64,000 bases of DNA from Cherax quadricarinatus. Lineage: Eukaryota; Arthropoda; Malacostraca; Decapoda; Parastacidae. Location of the stretch: contig NC_091307.1 in assembly GCF_038502225.1 (NCBI RefSeq), forward strand, positions 20,197,032-20,261,031. Direction: 5' to 3'. The position numbers and the translations under genes were made by a program. Of the stretch, positions 33,442 to 42,862 are shown piece by piece (within the stretch, counting starts at the first letter, position 1; each line of letters opens with the position of its first letter). Below the pieces are notes generated by a model that was given only the letters and a program-made list of their open reading frames with translations, searched no databases and was not told where the DNA came from.

Positions 33442-34147
33442 CTCTTTCAGCAGACTTTTGGACTACCCATGGGTTCGCCACTCAGTGCAGTCCTAGCGAA
33501 CCTATACATGGAACATCTAGAAGCCGAACGTTTCTCCACCATTATTCCTTCGTCTGTCACCTGGCTCCGTTATGTTGACGACATTCTCCTCATAACTCCT
33601 AAACGCTTCAACGTTCAAGCTCTCCAAGACAAGCTCAACCAGGTCGAGCCTTCAATCCAGTTCACACTTGAAGAAGAGGTCGACAACACTCTTCCTTTCC
33701 TTGATGTTCTACTCTGCAAAGCTGACCACGAACTTCGTTTTAAAGTCTATCGAAAACCCACCAACCAAAACGATCTTCTCCACTTCTGCTCTCACCACGA
33801 CACCAAAACCAAACGTGGTGTAATTATAGGCTTCTTCCTGCGTGCACTCAGAATCTGCAGCAACGAGTTCCTTGAGGAAGAATGCACTATAATTGAACAG
33901 GTATTTTCCAAACTCCACTATCCTCGTCACTTCATCAGAGAATGCAGACGGCGAGCACTAAACATCTTCAACACACCCAGAGAAGACACTGCCGAGAAGA
34001 GATACATAGTCCTTCCCACCAACTCCATTGCCAAACATGTTTCCAACATCTTTGCCAAAACATCATTCCAAGTATCTACCTCCACAACCACGACCATCAA
34101 GGACATCACCAGTAGTAGGCAGGACAAGCCTCCATCCTCTGCAGGGC
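33416..34147 (+). mobile_element. Inverted partial copy of the Penelope-like element
   Basis: A plus-strand copy of the part of the PLE at 33135-32403. Its frame runs from FTCFSFENHLFQQTFGLPMG through YVDD to SSRQDKPPSSAG and appears residue-for-residue identical to the minus-strand copy. It stops just before the GIY-YIG domain, at CTGCAGGG, and continues into unrelated sequence. Two oppositely oriented copies separated by about 280 bp form a large fold-back. Inverted PLE copies are typical of the class, but an assembly artefact is possible because divergence is so low. Confidence 0.85.
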
Positions 34148-34189
34148 TCCTTTCCAAGCTACCCAAGTTTTTAGACTCTACAACCCAAC

Positions 34190-34245
34190 TCGGTACATCA
34201 TCAGATGCTGTATAATCCATGTGTGTTTAGCGCTCCCATCCCATG
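34190..34245 (+). repeat. Interspersed repeat family G fragment
   Basis: GATGCTGTATAATCC and GTGTTTAGCGCTCCCATCC match the end of family G. Confidence 0.55.
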
Positions 34246-34263
34246 TAATAATCAACCCACGTG

Positions 34264-34293
34264 GAGGACCTCAGACTTCGGTCTGAGGTCCTC
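34264..34293. repeat. Perfect 13-bp hairpin with TTCG tetraloop
   Basis: GAGGACCTCAGAC, TTCG, then the exact complement. UUCG is an exceptionally stable RNA tetraloop when closed by C-G, as it is here. Confidence 0.9.
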
Positions 34294-34553
34294 TTCAGCA
34301 GAAAGTCTGTAGTCTATATATTATGTAAAGTCTAGAGTTAACAAAGTAAGTTTGCCTACAGTAATCCGTAAACTGAAACTGCATTATTACCGGGTTAGTC
34401 AGGCTGTGATGATCGGTGATGCACAGTAAGTACACAACCTTAATTGCAACATGCAGGATTTCCACTTGTTGCTTACTACTTTTGGTCAGATAAACATTGA
34501 TGCCAATTAATCAGATGTGTGTTTGAGCTTAGGCGTTTACACAGCGTTCTATG
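34294..34553. other. Unassigned DNA
   Basis: Nothing recognised. Confidence 0.3.
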
Positions 34554-35945
34554 CGAGGGGACTGTGTGAGTGCTTGTTGTGAGGGGACTGTGTGAGTGCT
34601 TGTTGTGAGGGGACTGTGTGAGTGCTTGTTGTGAGGGGACTGTGTGAGTGCTTGTTGTGAGGGGACTGTGTTAGTGCTTGTTGTGAGGGGACTGTGTGAG
34701 TGCTTGTTGTGAGGGGACTGTGTGAGTGCTTGTTGTGAGGGGACTGTGTGAGTGCTTGGAATGAGGGGACTGTGTGAGTGCTTGGAGTGAGGGGACTGTG
34801 TGAGTGCTTGGAGTGAGGGAACTGTGAGTGCTTGGAGTGAGGGAACTGTGTGAGTGCTTGGAATGAGGGGACTGTGTGAGTGCTTGGAGTGAGGGGACTG
34901 TGTTAGTGCTTGGAATGAGGGGACTGTGTGAGTGCTTGGAGTGAGGGAACTGTGAGTGCTTAGAGTGAGGGGACTGTGTGAGTGCTTGGAATGAGGGGAC
35001 TGTGTGAGTGCTTGGAGTGAGGGGACTGTGTGAGTGGTTGTTGTGAGGGGACTGTGTGAGTGCTTGTGAGGGGACTGTGTGAGTGCTTGTTATGAGGGGA
35101 CTGTGTTAGTGCTTGTTGTGAGGGGACTGTGTGAGTGCTTGTTGTGAGGGGACTGTGTGAGTGCTTGGAATGAGGGGACTGTGTGAGTGCTTGGAGTGAG
35201 GGAACTGTGTTAGTGCTTGGAGTGAGGGAACTGTGAGTGCTTGGAGTGAGGGAACTGTGTGAGTGCTTGAAGTGAATGGACTGTGTGAGTGCTTGGAGTG
35301 AGGGGACTGTGTGAGTGCTTGGAGTGAGGGAACTGTGTGAGTGTTTGGAGTGAGGGGACTGTGTGAGTGCTTGGAGTGAGGGAACTGTGTGAGTGCTTGG
35401 AGTGAGGGGACTGTGTGAGTGCTTGGAGTGAGGGAACTGTGTTAGTGCTTGGAGTGAGGGAACTGTGTGAGTGCTTGGAGTGAGGGAACTGTGTGAGTTC
35501 TTAGAGTGAGGGAACTGTATGAGTGCTTGGAGTGAGGGGACTGTGTGAGTGCTTGGAGTGAGGGAACTGTGTGAGTGCTTGGAGTGAGGGGACTGTGTGA
35601 GTGCTTGGAGTGAGGGGACTGTGTGAGTGCTTGGAGTGAGGGGACTGTGTGAGTGCTTGGAGTGAGGGAACTGTGTGAGTGCTTGGAGTGAGGGGACTGT
35701 GTGAGTGCTTGGAGTGAGGGAACTGTGTGAGTGCTTGGAGTGAGGGAACTGTGTGAGTGCTTGGAGTGAGGGAACTGTGTGAGTGCTTGGAGTGAGGGAA
35801 CTGTGTGAGTGCTTGGAGTGAGGGAACTGTGTGAGTGCTTGGAGTGAGGGAACTGTGTGAGTGCTTGGAGTGAGGGAACTGTGTGAGTGCTTGGAGTGAG
35901 GAAACTAGGTGCTTGGGGTTAGGGAACTGGGCGAGTGCTTGGGGT
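34554..35945. repeat. 26-bp minisatellite, about 53 copies
   Basis: Unit GTGAGTGCTTGGAGTGAGGG plus (G/A)ACTGT. The left ~200 bp and a patch at 35035-35160 carry the TTGTTGTGAGGGG form. The middle and right carry TTGGAGTGAGGG(A/G) or TTGGAATGAGGGG. Some units lack TGTG (24-25 bp). The right end (about 35720-35895) is a homogeneous run of the GGGAACTGT form, and the last units decay. Confidence 0.97.
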
Positions 35946-36059
35946 TACTGGAATAATTCACGAGCCTATAAACACTTATTTTTATGGCGGTATTCTTGGT
36001 GATAATCTTTCTTAATTAGATAATAACTGTAATACGTAATTTTGGTTCATGTGGGTGGT
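35946..36059. other. Unassigned DNA
   Basis: Flank of the minisatellite; nothing recognised. Confidence 0.3.
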
Positions 36060-36130
36060 GCTCGTGGTGCTTGATAAATTTAGCCTCCTAGTGGGCGAAA
36101 TGTCGTATAAATAAAAGATTTATTGATATC
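36060..36130 (+). repeat. Decayed ribozyme-like module
   Basis: TTGATAAATTTAGCC, a GCC/GGGC stem, GCGAAATGTCG and AATAAAAG keep the order core, stem II, GAAA, poly(A)-signal word of the better modules at 40.8 kb. Core bases are mutated. Confidence 0.4.
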
Positions 36131-37000
36131 AAGAACTTGTACTATCATTTATTAATTTACTGCTAGTATTACTCAATTAGGTATCATAAATATTGCCAAA
36201 AGAAAGGTAAAAGTTTTTAATAGGATTACCAATGCCACAAAGTGTGATCACTGTGATGGCTGTATGGATATCGGGGCTCTAGCAGCAACAGCCTGCCTGG
36301 CCAGGCAGTCTTCAGGGTAACCTGACTTGAGGTCTGCCTGCGAGTGTACAGGTAGAAGGGCGTCACAGGGACTCTCAGAGCCATTATCTAGGTATGCAGG
36401 AAAAGTTTAAAGGGTGCCTTGGGAGTGAAAAACGATGTTTTTTGGGGTTCCATAAGGTGAAAATGGAGGCAGTACATCTTGAGGGGGGAAATGCTGAAGG
36501 TAGGTAAGGTTAGTACTTAACACAGCCTGGCGGGTGGCAGGTACGACGGGTAGAAAGTTAATGGAACATACAGTCAGGAATGCTAGACATGCTGCTGCTC
36601 CTGGTGTGGAACACTCGCTCGCCTCAGGGTGTGCGGGTGAGAAACTTTAAGATGTTTTTTCTTTCAGGGCTGAGCATCAGTTGAATTCCTTTTGATTTAA
36701 ATGTCAGGGTGAGTAAAATGTAATCGTTAACGACGCGTGTCAAGAAAGTCAACGTTGGACGATTGTTCGGTGGCGCGAGACAGCAGAGATAACCGGCGTC
36801 AGCTTATCTGGCGAGGTGAGGCAACTTTGACACTTGTGCGTCCAGATAAGCCTTCACTCCGCCCGTAAACCTTGAGGGCGTATAGAAGCACCTCTTGCTC
36901 GCCCGGCTGCACCCTCCTGCACTCCCTGCCTCACAGTGTACCCTACCCATACTCAGATACACTGTCAACAGCAACGGCTGGGAGAACAAGCATTGCCGCT

Positions 37001-37002
<2 letters not shown>
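36131..37002. other. Unassigned DNA; possible LINE tail trace
   Basis: GGATATCGGGGCTCTAGCAG and CAACAGCCTGCCTGGCCAGG near 36266-36305 may be a worn LINE D tail. The rest is unassigned. Confidence 0.35.

Positions 37003-37093
<91 letters not shown>
37003..37093. repeat. (CA)n microsatellite
   Basis: About 45 CA units. LINE B copy 2 begins directly after it, and the Thr-His frame runs into the LINE frame. Confidence 0.97.
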
Positions 37094-37095
<2 letters not shown>

Positions 37096-38308
37096 CACAT
37101 CCAATGCCCCCACCCACTACATTACAAACTCCACCCCCACAGCAACAACCCATAGTTCCTTACCAGGTCTCCCACTTCCCCAACCCCAATATACTTCCCA
37201 GACCACAGTCTTAGAAAAGAAGTTGAAGGTGTGGTATACAAATGCAGATGGAATAACAAACAAGTATGAGGAGTGGCACGAAAGAATCAAAGAGACATCC
37301 CCAGACATAATAGCACTCACAGAAACAAAACTCACCAGAATAATAACAGATTCAATCTTTCCATCCGGATATCAAATCCTCAGGAAAGACAGAGGGAGGA
37401 GAGGGGGAGGAGGAGTTGCACTGCTCATTAAAAACCAGTGGGGTTTTGAGAAAATGGAAGGAATGGATGGCATGGGCGAAAGGGACTACTTAGTAGGAAC
37501 AATCCAGTCTGAGGGACATAAGGTGATAATTGCAGTAATGTACAACCCACCACAGAACTGCAGGAGGCCAAGAGAAGAATACGATGAGAGCAACAGAGCA
37601 ATGATCGACACACTAGCCGAGGTGGCCAGGAGAGCACAAATGGGGGGAGCAAAGTTACTAGTTATGGGTGATTTCAATCACAAGGAGATTGACTGGGAAA
37701 ACCTGGAGCCCCATGGGGGTCCCGAAACATGGAGAGCCAAGATGATGGATGTGGTACTGGAGAACCTCATGCATCAACATGTTAGAGACACTACCAGAGA
37801 GAGAGGAGAGGATGAACCAGCAAGGTTGGACCTTGTATTCACCATGAGTAGTTCGGACATCGAGGGTATCATGTATGAAAGCCCCCTGGGAGCTAGTGAT
37901 CATGTGGTTCTGTGCTTCGACTACATAGTTGAGCTCCAAGTGGAGAGAGTAACAGGAATAGGCTGGGAAAAACCAAACTACAAAAGGGGGAACTACTCAG
38001 GCATGAGGAACTTCCTTCAAGACATTCAGTGGGAGAGGGAACTGACAGGAAAACCAGTACAAGAAATGATGGACTATGTAGCAACAAAATGCAAAGAGGC
38101 AGAGGAGAGGTTTGTTCCCAAGGGAAACAGAAATAATGGGAAGAACAGAACGAGTCCTTGGTTCACCCAAAGGTGTAGGGAGGCAAAAACTAGGTGTACT
38201 AGAGAATGGAAAAGGTACAGAAGACAGAGAACTCAGGAAAATAAAGAAATCAGCCGAAGAGCCAGAAACGAATATGCACAGATAAGAAGGGAGGCTCAGA
38301 GAATATGA
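37094..38308 (+). CDS. LINE B ORF2, endonuclease part (frameshifted at its end)
   Basis: Begins in frame from the (CA)n tract, then a Pro/Thr-rich leader. LKVWYTNADGITNKY (N of NADG) starts the EEP fold at about 37218. DIIALTETKL gives the catalytic Glu, GGGGVALLIKNQWG follows, VMGDFNHKEIDWENL gives the Asp/Asn pair at about 37662-37706, and GASDHVVLCFD is the catalytic SDH. The linker SPWFTQRCREAKTRC and NEYAQIRREAQR leads to the RT. A stop appears after QRI because of one extra A. The domain nicks target DNA. The real start codon is unknown because the 5' end is lost. Confidence 0.88.
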
Positions 38309-40071
38309 AAATGACATAGCATCAAAAGTAAAGACTGACCCGAAGCTGTTGTACACCCACATCAGGAGGAAAACAACAGTCAAGGACCAGGTAATCAGAC
38401 TGAGGATGGGTGATGGGGAATTCACAAGAAACGACCGAGAGGTATGTCAGGAGCTCAACACAAGATTTAAAGAGGTATTTACAGTGGAAACCAGTAGGAC
38501 TCCAAGAAATCAGAACAGGGGGGCACACCAGCAAGTGCTGGATGAGGTACATATAACCAAGGAGGAGGTGAAGAAGCTGCTATGCGAACTTGACACCTCA
38601 AAGGCGGTGGGACCAGACAACATCTCTCCATGGGTCCTTAAAGAGGGAGCAGAGATATTGTGTGAGCCATTAACAAAGATCTTCAACACATCATTTGAAA
38701 CTGGGCAACTCCCTGAGGTATGGAAAATGGCAAATGTAGTCCCAATTTTTAAAAAGGGAGACAGACATGAGGCACTAAACTACAGACCTGTATCACTAAC
38801 GTGTATAGTATGCAAGGTCATGGAGAAGATCATCAGGAGGAGAGTGGTGGGGCACCTGGAAAGAAACAAGTGTATAATTGACAACCAGCACGGTTTCAGG
38901 GAAGGAAAATCCTGTGTCACAAACCTACTAGAGTTTTATGACAAGGTGACAGAAGTAAGACAAGAGAGAGAGGGGTGGATCGACTGCGTATTTTTGGACT
39001 GCAAAAAGGCCTTCGACACAGTTCCTCACAAGAGGTTACTGCAAAAGCTAGAGGACCAGGCACACATAACAGGAAAGGCACTGCAATGGATCAGAGAATA
39101 TCTGACAGGGAGGCAACAACGTGTCATGGTACGCGACGAGGTGTCAGAGTGGGCGCCTGTGACAAACGGGGTTCCACAGGGGTCAGTCCTAGGACCTGTG
39201 CTGTTCTTGGTATACGTGAACGACATAACGGAAGGGATAGACTCAGAAGTGTCCTTGTTTGCAGATGATGTGAAGTTAATGAGAAGAATCAAATCGGACG
39301 AGGATCAGGCAGGACTACAAAGAGACCTGGACAGGCTACAAGCCTGGTCCAGCAACTGGCTCCTTGAATTTAACCCTGCCAAATGCAAAGTCATGAAGAT
39401 TGGGGAAGGGCAAAGAACACCGCAGACACAATATAGTTTAGATGGCCAAAGACTGCAAACCTCACTCAAGGAAAAAGATCTGGGGGTGAGTATAACACCG
39501 AGCATATCTCCTGAGGCGCACATCAATCAGATAACTGCTGCAGCATACGGGCGCCTGGCAAACCTACGGATAGCGTTCCGATACCTCAGTAAGGATTCGT
39601 TTAAGACTGTATACCATCTACGTCAGGCCCATACTGGAGTATGCAGCACCAGTTTGGAATCCACACCTAGTCAAGCACGTCAAGAAATTAGAGAAAGTGC
39701 AAAGGTTTGCAACAAGACTAGTCCCAGAGGTACGGGGATTGTCCTATGAAGAAAGGTTGAGGGAAATCGGCCTGACGACACTGGAGGCCAGGAGGGTCAG
39801 GGGAGACATGATAACGACATATAAAATACTGCGCGGAATAGACGAGGTGGACAAAGACGGGATGTTCCAGAGATGGGACACAGACACAAGAGGTCACAAT
39901 TGGAAGTTGAAGACTCAGATGAATCAAAGGGATGTTAGGAAGTATTTCTTCAGTCATAGAGTAGTCAGGCTATGGAATAGCCTAGAAAGTGATGTGGTGG
40001 AGGCAGGAACCATACATAGTTTTAAGGCGAGGTATGATAGAGCTCATGGGGCAGGGAGAGAGAGGACCTAG
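38303..40071 (+). pseudogene. LINE B ORF2, RT and C-terminal part
   Basis: Continues from the linker: a KTDPKLLYTHIRRKTT block, LDTSKAVGPDNISPWVLKE (block 1), EVWKMANVVPIFKKGDRHEA, NYRPVSLTCIVCKVMEKIIR (block 2), QHGFREGKSCVTNLLEFYD, CVFLDCKKAFDTVPHKRLL (motif A), NGVPQGSVLGPVLFLVYVND (motif B) and VSLFADDVKLM (motif C, FADD at 39258-39269). A 2-bp loss near 39613 shifts the frame. The C-terminus resumes at 39697-40071 with RFATRLVPEVRGLSYEERL, DTRGHNWKLKTQ and VRKYFFSHRVVRLWNSL. All RT catalytic residues are present. Confidence 0.9.
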
Positions 40072-40165
40072 TAGCAATCAGCGAAGAGGCGGGGCCAGGA
40101 GCTGTGACTCGACCCCTGCAACCACAAATAGGTGAGTGAGTACACACACACACACACACACACAG

Positions 40166-40289
40166 AATCGGAGCTGAGGGCTGTGAATCGACCTTTGCAA
40201 ACAACTAATTACGTCTAGGTAAATATAAACTGTGCAATGGTTGAGGTTTATTTTTTAAAAACGGAGAACTTAATAGGATCCTAAAATCG
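40166..40289. other. Second, decayed LINE B 3' end
   Basis: About 40165-40225: GGAGCTGAGGGCTGTGAATC and CGACCTTTGCAAACAACTAA look like a worn repeat of the LINE B end directly after the (CA)n. Confidence 0.45.
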
Positions 40290-40440
40290 ATTACTGATAA
40301 GCCATGTTGTGTGGCGTACGTTGGACTGCCTGCGGCTGGCACTAACAATATGGTCGATTAGGCCAGCAACCGGGAAGCCTTGTCTTGGATCGGGCCGCGG
40401 GGAGAGGTGACCCCAGGTAATGTCCTTTAGATATCCGTCG
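40290..40440 (+). repeat. LINE D tail fragment
   Basis: GTACGTTGGACTGCCTGCGG, TCGATTAGGCCAGCAACCGG and GGATCGGGCCGCGGGGAG match the D tail. Confidence 0.65.
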
Positions 40441-40750
40441 TTGGGGGGTGCCGCAACAACTATTACCTGGAAATATTTATAATAAACAGCTTTCCAAACG
40501 GAATAAATACGTTACTATGAATGTTTGCTGATGTCAACAAAATGCGAAATAGGAAGTCAAAAGGCCTATATATCCCTACAAGAAAATTTTGATAAATCCA
40601 GAAAGTGTAACAACAGGAGGAATTTCATATAATGCGGTAGCAAGAAACTCAAAATCAGCGTTCCTCAAGTCACAGTACTCGCCTCACTTTTGTTTTTCAT
40701 CTTATATCCCATACTGATAAGGATATAAATCACAGCATCGTAACAATTTT
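40441..40750. other. Decayed LINE D RT trace or unassigned
   Basis: AGTCACAGTACTCGCCTCAC near 40668 followed by TGTTTTTCATC resembles an RT motif B region (VPQxTVLAxLLF) in LINE D. Otherwise unassigned. Confidence 0.35.
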
Positions 40751-40837
40751 CTACAAGATTGATGGACTGAACACATCGACTCCAGGTTGAGGGACTGATT
40801 ACCTCATACTCCTTCTCTCCTTACGCCTTCCTCTTTG

Positions 40838-40882
40838 TATTGGACTGATGAAGCCACTGTGTGGCGAAACGTTTCCTGAATA
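40838..40882 (+). ncRNA. Hammerhead-ribozyme-like motif, unit 1
   Basis: Stem I UAUUGGA with UCC(UG)AAUA, core CUGAUGA, stem II GCCAC-UGU-GUGGC, GAAA, then ACGU and U with predicted cleavage after 40873. Stem III is only the palindrome ACGU and needs a partner molecule or neighbouring unit. AATAAA (poly(A)-signal word) overlaps the 3' strand of stem I. Confidence 0.65.
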
Positions 40883-41083
40883 AAGATTCCCATATGCTGC
40901 ATAAGTGTCTCAATCTTCAACTTGTCGGTTTTTCAAACCATTCATCACAACTGTCAGACACTGCAGCATCATGGGATCTTGTTACAAAGAATTCTTGTTC
41001 AACCTTTGGACGAAGACCTACTTCGACTAGTGGATGGTACCACTATGACCCCCGCCTCCGCCTGCTTCACCTCACCTCACTAC

Positions 41084-41093
41084 AGTATATAAG
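41084..41093 (+). promoter_or_regulatory. TATA-box-like word inside the 371-bp unit
   Basis: GTATATAAG after a C/T-rich stretch, about 40 bp before the repeated block. The related units at 20170 (GTATATACC) and in 20810-21431 (TATTTAAG on minus) have an A/T box at the corresponding place. Promoter function is inference. Confidence 0.4.
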
Positions 41094-41208
41094 CCACGTC
41101 TACGGCCCTATGCTTTACATTCTACAAGATTGATGGACTGAACACATCGACTCCAGGTTGAGGGACTGATTACCTCATACTCCTTCTCTCCTTACGCCTT
41201 CATCTTTG

Positions 41209-41253
41209 TATTGGACTGATGAAGCCACTGTGTGGCGAAACGTTTCCTGAATA
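41209..41253 (+). ncRNA. Hammerhead-ribozyme-like motif, unit 2
   Basis: Same sequence as the copy 371 bp upstream. Cleavage at both would release a 371-nt unit RNA. Confidence 0.65.
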
Positions 41254-41291
41254 AAGATTCCCATATGCTGCATAAGTGTCTCAATCTTCAA

Positions 41292-41497
41292 GAGAAGAGA
41301 TGTGTAAACTATATAAAAGGTAACAGACAATAAGAAAAAAGAAATGGTTTATATCATAACTATATATAAACCAGAAAAGATGAAACAAGATAACTATATA
41401 TAAGATCATAAATCAGTACTAGAACACATATGTACATAAGAAATATAATTTAACATTAATAAAAGCAAAAAGGCCAACACTAATAATTAAACAAAAC
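41292..41497. other. Unassigned A-rich DNA
   Basis: Nothing recognised. Confidence 0.3.
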
Positions 41498-41817
41498 AAA
41501 AGATACACAACTGCAGTGGGATCCAAGAGGTACACAGCTGCAGTGGGATCCAAGAGGTAGATAGCTACAGTGGGATCCAAGAGGTAGATAGCTACAGTGG
41601 GATCCAAGAGGTAGATAGCTGCAGTGGGATCCAAGAGGTACACAGCTGCAGTGGGATCCAAGGGGTACACATCTGCAGTGGGATCCAAGAGGTACACAGC
41701 TGCAGTGGGATCCAAGGGGTACACGGCTGCAGTGGGATCCAAGAGGCACACAGCTGCAGTGGGATCCAAGAGGCACACAGCTGCAGTGGGATCCAAGAGG
41801 TACACAGCTGCAGTGAG
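41498..41817. repeat. 27-bp minisatellite, about 12 copies
   Basis: Unit GTGGGATCCAAGAGGTACAC plus AGCTGCA. 27 is a multiple of three, so frames stay open on both strands (for example AVGSKRYTA on plus). Variant units carry GTAGATAGCTACA or GGGGTACAC. Nearly every unit has a BamHI site, and the CTGCAG units have a PstI site. No independent evidence of translation. Confidence 0.95.
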
Positions 41818-42239
41818 TGTTACATCTAATGGAATCTTTAATCAAAATGTGTGAACTGGACCATGAAGGCTAGAGAAGGCACATAACTAATAATACTCAC
41901 ACAAATCCACAGTCCACACGTAGACAATGTTTGTGTATAAAATAAATTATCAGTTTGAGAGCTTACCTTATTATAACTGTTGTCTACAGGAGGTGATGCA
42001 CGTATGAGAGGAGAGGTCGTTTACATACGGAAGGGTTGCACGTAAGGGATAGGGTGCACATTGGGAAGGGGTGCACGTAAGGGAGGGGAAGGAGAAGGGG
42101 GTCGTGTAGAATCGTCCCGTGGAATCCTTTTAGCTGCGTCTTTATAGTGGATTGTGAAGACGTGTGGCTTCCCTCTCTTCCCTCTTCCTCCCCCTCCTCT
42201 CTTCCCCTCTTTCACCACCTCTCTTAGTCGTCCTCCCTC
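41818..42239. other. Unassigned DNA
   Basis: Low-complexity G-rich word GTGCACGTAAGGGA repeats near 42027-42085. No gene. Confidence 0.4.
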
Positions 42240-42440
42240 CCCTTCTCTAATTCCCAAGTAATAGTAACTCCAGCCCTGCGTAGCTGCCCAAAGCTTAATA
42301 CTTGACGTTTTCTTCATTGTCTTATTAAAGTCTTCCAGCTCAGGTTGACACATTTCAACATTATGTACGTGAGCCGTGCCGTGTGTTGGAATACGACAGG
42401 GACCATAGCTAGCTTTTCCCCCACTGTGTAAATATACAGA
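42240..42440 (+). repeat. Interspersed repeat family F
   Basis: TTAATACTTGACGTTTTC, CTCAGGTTGACACATTTCAA, GTGTTGGAATACGACAGG and CATAGCTAGCTTTTCCC, in family F order. Confidence 0.55.
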
Positions 42441-42784
42441 ATAGGCTAACAACACAATACTGATGGGTAGGAGGGGGCGGGGGGAAGGTGGGTCGTGGAA
42501 GAATGGGGGTGGGGAAATGGGTCGTGGAAGGTTGGGGTGAGGGTGGGGGTCGTGAATGGGTGGAACGGAAGGGACTGACAGACCACTAAAGGGATTGACA
42601 GTGTTGAGGTATTTGATTAGGTCAGCCACGCCCGCCTTATGTGCTAATATATGCACCAATATTGGTAGAGTTCTCGCATTACCTCTCCAACAACTCTCAG
42701 CATGATTTCTCCCAAAAGTAGACACTAAAAAAAAAAAAAAAAATCCCTAGCTTCGTTTACCCCTGAAGATGCCTTTGTTCTTCC
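42441..42784. other. G-rich low complexity and poly(A)
   Basis: GGGTCGTGGAAG is repeated near 42491 and 42520. An A run at 42727-42743 may be a retrotransposed tail. Confidence 0.4.
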
Positions 42785-42862
42785 TCGTGCTGTCTTTGTT
42801 GTCACTCCCTCGTGCTGTCTTTGTTGTCACTCCCTCGTGTTGTCTTTGTTGTCACTTGCTAA
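42785..42862. repeat. Three-copy 30-bp tandem repeat
   Basis: CTCGTG(C/T)TGTCTTTGTTGTC followed by ACTCC, in three copies. Confidence 0.8.

Larger units (their letters stand above)
37094..40165 (+). mobile_element. LINE B copy 2, nearly complete ORF2
   Basis: Endonuclease, RT, C-terminal domain, 3' UTR and an (AC)n end (40143-40165). Only two indels interrupt the protein: one extra A near 38304 and a 2-bp loss near 39613. ORF1 and the 5' UTR are absent, and the element starts at a (CA)n tract. The 3' UTR is GAAGAGGCGGGGCCAGGAGC, GACTCGACCCCTGCAACC and GGTGAGTGAGTACAC, the words seen as solo ends at 11926, 12079 and 14124. The protein is of CR1/Jockey-group type; I do not assign a clade. Confidence 0.9.
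40751..41291 (+). mobile_element. Head-to-tail dimer of a 371-bp ribozyme-bearing unit
   Basis: A ~170-bp block at 40751-40920 recurs at 41122-41291, almost unchanged and exactly 371 bp on. Unit order from the repeat start near 40955: CTGTCAGACACTGCAGC, a pyrimidine-rich stretch, GTATATAAG (TATA-like, about 41084), GATTGATGGACTG, the hammerhead-like motif, AATAAAG. In the first unit only, the tail TTGTCGGTTTTTCAAACC with ATTCATCAC follows. The second unit ends before its tail. No protein frame. The nearest known type is a metazoan retrozyme. Confidence 0.75.

Noticed and set aside
32229..33496. Plus-strand frames opposite the Penelope-like protein
   Set aside because: Shadow frames of the minus-strand RT/GIY-YIG gene; likewise the minus frames opposite 33416-34147.
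34554..35945. CRISPR-like array
   Set aside because: Units are contiguous 26-bp tandem repeats without unique spacers, in a eukaryotic context.
42021..42725. 234-codon minus frame, Pro/His-rich
   Set aside because: Low complexity and overlaps a family F repeat; no domain.
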